From Nocardia carnea (lineage in GTDB: Bacteria > Actinomycetota > Actinomycetes > Mycobacteriales > Mycobacteriaceae): a stretch of 34,501 bases of DNA. Both the position numbers and the translations under genes were made by a program. How positions within the stretch are numbered: position 1 is the stretch's first letter; the number at the start of each line of letters is the position of its first letter. The stretch lies in NCBI RefSeq assembly GCF_029868855.1, contig NZ_JARWOV010000309.1, positions 1-34,501 on the forward strand, written 5' to 3'. The notes under the pieces were generated by a model. It saw only the letters and a program-made list of their open reading frames with translations. It did not search any database and was not told where the DNA came from. Shown one piece after another: positions 30,898-34,501 of the stretch.

Positions 30898-32142
30898 TTA
30901 TCCGGTCACTTTCAGGTCCACCGGCACACCCTGGTCGTTGATCTCACCGATCAGCATCTGGTGCGAGCAGATCGACGGCATCTGCGGTACGGCGGTGCCG
31001 TCACAGGTGAAGGTGATACCACCACCCGCGGGCATCTCCACGGCCTTCGCGGTGCGCAGCGCCTCCTTGATGCTCGCCGGCGTGACCTCGTCCTGGATAC
31101 TGTCGGTGGCCGATGCGAGCGCCATCACAACCTGGTAGCCGGACGATGCGGCACCCGCCACCGCTGTCTCGGGCGCGTAGCTCTGCAGAACTGAGCGATA
31201 CAGCACCGAGTCGGGGCGATCCGAGAGATAGTCGGTGGCGGTGATGCCGATACTGCCCGCGATGGAGTCCACACCGATGATGTCGATGACATCAGGCGCC
31301 AGGCACGTAGGTATGAAAACGCGCTGAACCGCCGGATCTGCGGTCTGGATCGCCCTGTAGACCGACGCGCAGGTGGCCGCGTCGGCGATCACACTCGTAC
31401 CTTCGGGCTTCTCGGAAAGTCCGGAGGTCACCAGCGGCGTGGGGTCTGGAACTCCGAGCGGGATCGGCACCACGTTCAGTTTCACCCCCGCGGCCTGGAA
31501 CAACGGTGCACCCATCGCATTGATCAGGGCACCGAGGCCGCCGCCGTCGCTGGCGAAGAGAGTGAATGTGCTCATGCCCTTCTCCTCGGCGGCCGCGGCC
31601 ATCGCGGCGATAGTGCCCGGCAGGCCCGCCGAGAGCGCCGCGGAATCGGGCGAGGTCAGTTCCTGCTGCGATACCCCATTGAGGGTGATGTAGGGGATTC
31701 CCGCGCCGGCGACAATCGGGAGGATTGTGCCGCCCTGTGAGGTACCCGGGGACAGCACCGCAGTCACCTTCTGCTCGACGAATTCGTTGGCGCATTTGGT
31801 AGCGGAGGTCGGCTCCTCCTGCTGCTTGCAAATCACGAGTTCGACGGGGTGACCGGCGATACCACCGGCGTTCTTGTTCACGTATTCGACGGCTGCCTCG
31901 GCGCCCTCGCGCATCTCTGGGAGCGAGACCACGGCGCCCCCCTCGGTGGAGACAAAACCGATACGTACCGGTGTCCCGGTGGCCGGCTCGTCCGGTAGCG
32001 CGGTAGTGGACGCCCCAGCTACCGCGCTGTTTTTCGATTCCTCGCTGCCTGCACAGCCCGACGCCGCGAGTGCAATCGACAGCGCAGCGACGCCGATTCC
32101 GGCGACGGCACGCCGGCGACGGCTCAGACCACCAAGTCCCAT
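30898..32142 (-). CDS. ABC transporter substrate-binding lipoprotein, Leu/Ile/Val family
   Basis: The 414-residue protein starts with a lipoprotein signal: RRRR at 8-11, a hydrophobic stretch and ALAASGC with Cys30 as lipidation site. A Ser/Thr/Ala-rich linker is followed by a periplasmic-binding type I fold (VRIGFVSTEGGAVVSLPEMREGAEAAVEYVNKNAGGIAGHPVEL, in consecutive segments). ATG 32142 has GGAGAGGAG upstream; the open frame extends to 32217 without support. It lies 37 bases before the fused permease gene and delivers the ligand to it. The family binds amino acids, amides, aromatic acids and other small molecules. Ligand identity cannot be read, but neither mce-type uptake genes nor other importers are present in the window, so a pathway substrate is possible. 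Confidence 0.9.
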   Translation of the reverse strand: MGLGGLSRRRRAVAGIGVAALSIALAASGCAGSEESKNSAVAGASTTALPDEPATGTPVRIGFVSTEGGAVVSLPEMREGAEAAVEYVNKNAGGIAGHPVELVICKQQEEPTSATKCANEFVEQKVTAVLSPGTSQGGTILPIVAGAGIPYITLNGVSQQELTSPDSAALSAGLPGTIAAMAAAAEEKGMSTFTLFASDGGGLGALINAMGAPLFQAAGVKLNVVPIPLGVPDPTPLVTSGLSEKPEGTSVIADAATCASVYRAIQTADPAVQRVFIPTCLAPDVIDIIGVDSIAGSIGITATDYLSDRPDSVLYRSVLQSYAPETAVAGAASSGYQVVMALASATDSIQDEVTPASIKEALRTAKAVEMPAGGGITFTCDGTAVPQMPSICSHQMLIGEINDQGVPVDLKVTG

Positions 32143-32707
32143 GATCTGGTTCTCCTCTCCGAAGGCGAGGCCGCACCAGGATGCACCCGATACAAACAGC
32201 GTCCTCGCGTGGTCCACATCACTAATCGATGCGGCGGAGAATTATGGCCTCATGCTGCACCCGGCCCAGACGGTCACTTCCCACTCACCGGGATTATCAT
32301 GGACGGACCTCATCGGGTTCGCTACACGCGTCACCCAGCGCCGGAACTGCGGAAACGCCGTCGGGACGAGGGGATCCGTCACAGCGGAACCCGCGCGCCG
32401 GCGAGTCATCGGCAGGAATATGCATCGCGGCCGACAGTCGACGAATACAACACTGCCGCACAGGCACTCGCGCGGCACGGACTGTCGGAACTGCCCGTTG
32501 CGATGAGATCAACGGCGTCGCCAAGACCGCCGATCGGCACCGGGAACCGTCGAATGACAGCCCTTACGGCCGAACCAGCGAGACGTACGGTGGTGGTGCC
32601 TGGCAAATGGTCGTAACCGGCAAAACCCGCAGCGGCGGCGCGGCCCCGGCTCAGGGGCCCAGCTCCGGTGCAGCCGCTCCAGTAGTGTGCGGTAGCCTGC
32701 AGAAGTC
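32143..32707. other. 565-base divergent gap (ABC binding protein / histidine kinase)
   Basis: I see no supported gene; the open frames on both strands lack ribosome sites and family content. The gap must hold the promoters for the ABC operon (minus) and the two-component system (plus). A TAGCCT at 32693-32698 just before the kinase GTG could be a -10 element. No copy of the 17-bp motif was found here. Confidence 0.5.
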
Positions 32708-33883
32708 GTGACAGAACTGGACGACCATCTGCACAACACCCGGCCGCTGACGGCGCCGGGGTGGGATCTCGTTCTCGACCTGATCGCCGTGATCGTCTTG
32801 GTAACGGGATTTCGGACACTGCCCGGCGACGGCCTCGACATCGCCCATACCAGCCTCCTGCTGGGTGCAGGCGCGGCCGCTGCACTCCGGCGGGTCGTTC
32901 CCCTGACGGCGGCGATCGCCGGCGTCATCCTCGCCGCTGCGGTTCTCGGCGTGCCGGACCTCTCGCTGGCGGTGTGGTCACTCGGTCAGATATGCCTGCT
33001 GGGCCTTGCGCTACGCGGCCGGCGTACCGAGACGGTCGTGGTGGCGACCAACCTGGCGGCAGTGCTGTATCTCGGCTCGGTCATCGTTCTCGGGATGGGC
33101 CCGTTCGAGGCGAACGCACTTGTCTTGCCCGTGTGGACCGCCGCCGTGTCGGCGACCGGACTGACAGTACGGGCACAACGGGAACGACTCGCCGCCCTTA
33201 CGGCAGCCGCTTCCTCGGCGATCGCGGCCCGTGACAGTGATATCGAACGCCACGTCGCCGACGAGCGGTTGCGAATCGCCCGCGATCTGCACGATTCGGT
33301 GGCGCACTCGATGGCGGTGGTCAGCGTCCACGCCGGGGCCGCCGAGCATGCCTTGCCCGATCGTCCCCGAGATGCGCTGCGCGCTGTCCGGGAGGTCCGG
33401 GCCGCCAGCCGCGCCGCGCTGGGTGAGATGCAGACCATCGTGCACCTGTTGCGAACCACCGGGCCGGATGGTGAAGAAGACCTCTCGGCGGCACCCACTC
33501 CCGGCCGGCTCGTCACCGGAGCAGCGGCCACCGGACTGCGCGTCACCGGCAGCATCCCCGACGACGATGCGTTGGCCGACCTCGGCGCCATGACCGTGGC
33601 CTCGCTGTCCAGAGTTACTCGGGAACTGCTGACCAACGCCGGACGCCACGGCACCGGGGAGATGACCCTGGACATATCCGTCGACGAGGGCTCCGTACGG
33701 ATCACTGCCGCCAACCCCGTCGCCGGCCGAAGGCACACAGAGCGCCGCGGCTTCGGTCTGGTCGGTATCCGCGAACGGGTCGCCGCGCTCGACGGCCAGG
33801 TGCACACCTCCAGGGGCGACAAGACTTTCACCATCGAGATCGTGATCCCCCGTGTTCCCGGAAAGGAGAACGAAGCCCAATGA
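32708..33883 (+). CDS. Sensor histidine kinase, NarL-type partner (HisKA_3)
   Basis: The 391-residue kinase has an N-terminal block of about five hydrophobic segments (18-150), a coiled-coil-like linker (about 155-185), a HisKA_3 dimerisation helix with phospho-acceptor H195 (RIARDLHDSVAHSM), and an HATPase domain with RELLTNAGRHG and GFGLVGIRERVAAL. No extracellular sensing domain is evident, so the signal is probably sensed in or near the membrane. It starts at a GTG at 32708 with no clear ribosome site. Its stop overlaps the response regulator start (ATGA at 33880). Its place divergent from the Liv-type operon raises the idea that it controls that transporter, but similar kinases act in antibiotic and envelope stress. 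Confidence 0.92.
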   Translation: MTELDDHLHNTRPLTAPGWDLVLDLIAVIVLVTGFRTLPGDGLDIAHTSLLLGAGAAAALRRVVPLTAAIAGVILAAAVLGVPDLSLAVWSLGQICLLGLALRGRRTETVVVATNLAAVLYLGSVIVLGMGPFEANALVLPVWTAAVSATGLTVRAQRERLAALTAAASSAIAARDSDIERHVADERLRIARDLHDSVAHSMAVVSVHAGAAEHALPDRPRDALRAVREVRAASRAALGEMQTIVHLLRTTGPDGEEDLSAAPTPGRLVTGAAATGLRVTGSIPDDDALADLGAMTVASLSRVTRELLTNAGRHGTGEMTLDISVDEGSVRITAANPVAGRRHTERRGFGLVGIRERVAALDGQVHTSRGDKTFTIEIVIPRVPGKENEAQ

Positions 33884-34274
33884 TCCGTGTACTGCTGGTC
33901 GACGACCAGACGCTGATTCGCGCCGGACTCCGCGCGGTGCTCGATCACGAGCCGGGCATCGAGGTCGCCGGCGAGGCCGACGACGGAGCCGAAGCCCTCC
34001 AGATGGTCCGCGAATTGCAGCCCGAGGTCGTGGTGATGGACCTTCGAATGCCGATACTCGACGGGGTCGAGGCAACCCGGCGTATTCGCGCCGACGCCCA
34101 TCTCACCGCGGTCCGGATTCTCGTGCTGACGACCTTCGAGGGAGATCGTGAAGTGCTTGCCGCCGTCGGCGCGGGCGCCGACGGTTTCCTGGGGAAGAGC
34201 GCAGACCCCACCGAGTTGGTGGCGGCCGTGCAAACCGTCGCCGCAGGCGATATCAGCCTGCCGCAACCGGCGCT
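33880..34274 (+). CDS. NarL/FixJ-type response regulator, receiver domain (3' end unreadable)
   Basis: The ATG at 33880 overlaps the kinase stop. The receiver domain is complete: D8-D9, phospho-acceptor D54 (MDLRMP), T84 (LTT) and K106 (GKS). It ends with TELVAAVQTVAAGDISLPQPA, the usual linker before the LuxR-type helix-turn-helix. The sequence then turns into poly-G/poly-C at 34275 and the HTH is not found. I regard this as damage in the sequence rather than a natural truncation. The full protein should be about 210-220 residues. Confidence 0.88.
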
Positions 34275-34420
34275 GGGGGGGGGGGCGCGGCCGGCGCCCC
34301 CGGGCCCCCCGGGGCGCCCCCCCCCCCCGGGGCCGGGGGGGGGCCGGCGGGCGGGGGGGGGGGGGGGCCCGCCCGGGCGCCCCGCCTGTGGGTGGGGGGG
34401 GGGGGGGGCGCCCCCGCGCC
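34275..34420. other. Low-complexity G/C block, probable sequencing or assembly artefact
   Basis: About 146 bases are almost only G and C, with G runs of 7 to about 14 and C runs to about 12; the few A/T bases are in one short piece (CCTGTGGGTG). Nothing like it occurs elsewhere in 34 kb. It cuts a normal gene in mid-domain. Two-colour sequencing chemistry reports lost signal as G, which produces such blocks. The true sequence here is unknown and its length may be wrong. Confidence 0.8.
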
Positions 34421-34424
34421 GATA

Positions 34425-34501
34425 TCAGAGGTGGATAGGCGCACCCGCCGCCATCGGCGCCACGAAGCCGCCGTCTACGTGCACGTCCTGGCCGTTGATC
34501 C
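34425..34501 (-). CDS. SDR-family protein, C-terminal 24 residues
   Basis: The minus strand from the right edge reads INGQDVHVDGGFVAPMAAGA, followed by PIHL and a TGA at 34425-34427. The form NGQ-x-VDGG-F is the standard C-terminal dimer strand of SDR enzymes. The rest of the gene lies beyond the window. Because the G/C block precedes it, its true distance from the response regulator is not known. Confidence 0.7.
   Translation of the reverse strand, partial: INGQDVHVDGGFVAPMAAGAPIHL

Noticed and set aside
32209..32711. Small open frames in the gap before the histidine kinase
   Set aside because: No ribosome sites, no domains, and overlapping frames on both strands look equally random.
34275..34420. 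Natural G-quadruplex or repeat element
   Set aside because: Homopolymer runs interrupting a gene in mid-domain are better explained by a sequencing artefact.
1..34501. CRISPR arrays, tRNA/rRNA genes, insertion sequences, phage att sites
   Set aside because: I looked for evenly spaced repeats, cloverleaf-like segments and transposase motifs and found none; the window is metabolic and regulatory only.

Overview
The window is high-GC actinobacterial DNA. Frequent GTG starts, ATGA/GTGA gene overlaps, AGGAGG-type ribosome sites and the gene families present point to Mycobacteriales, most likely a Nocardia- or Rhodococcus-like organism; this assignment is inference. Almost every gene up to about 27.3 kb fits breakdown of a steroid or a steroid-like polycyclic compound.

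Layout. (1) 1-3967: a minus-strand oxygenase block with an HsaA-like flavin monooxygenase (cut by the window edge), the 3-ketosteroid 9-alpha-hydroxylase oxygenase kshA and its reductase kshB, plus a divergent IclR regulator. (2) 4134-5976: a broken 3-ketosteroid-dehydrogenase-like gene (internal stop, C-terminal half missing), a remnant of a VOC protein, and an SDR. (3) 6110-12142: a plus-strand acyl-CoA operon with overlapping genes (crotonase, two acyl-CoA dehydrogenase subunits, CaiB-type CoA-transferase, GntR/FCD regulator), followed closely by an alpha/beta hydrolase. A TTGGATCCAA palindrome sits in the operon's promoter. (4) 12146-12609: remnant of a glycoside hydrolase family 2 gene. 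(5) 12655-19089: minus-strand genes for a KstD-like flavoprotein, a ferredoxin reductase, a [2Fe-2S] ferredoxin, a cytochrome P450, an MFE-2-like SDR and an SMP-30-type lactonase, so the P450 has its own electron chain. (6) 19633-22905: an unrecognised protein with 2-oxoglutarate-oxygenase-like features, a VOC protein and an MFS exporter. (7) 23330-27279: a classical steroid delta-isomerase (KSI) with its full catalytic triad, an SDR, a second HSL-type hydrolase, a TetR regulator and an NTF2-like protein. (8) 27361-32142: a branched-chain-amino-acid-type ABC uptake system in which both permeases and one ATPase are fused in one 925-residue protein. (9) 32708-34274: a two-component system whose response regulator runs into a poly-G/poly-C stretch that looks like a sequencing artefact. 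(10) 34425-34501: the last codons of another SDR.

How the genes could work together (inference): KSI, SDRs and a KstD-like enzyme oxidise and isomerise ring A. KshAB hydroxylates C9. The P450 and perhaps the 2OG-like protein add oxygen elsewhere. The lactonase and two hydrolases open esters or lactones. The CaiB transferase, acyl-CoA dehydrogenase and crotonase shorten an acid side chain.

The strongest unreported signal is a shared 17-bp imperfect palindrome, consensus CTCCCGCTGAGCGGGAG, in front of eight transcription units across 25 kb: kshA, kshB/iclR, the broken kstD, the KstD-like gene, the SMP-30/P450 genes, the 2OG-like gene, KSI/MFS and the NTF2-like gene. It probably defines a private regulon of this island, with the IclR or TetR protein as candidate binder. 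The acyl-CoA operon lacks it and seems to be controlled separately by its GntR protein.
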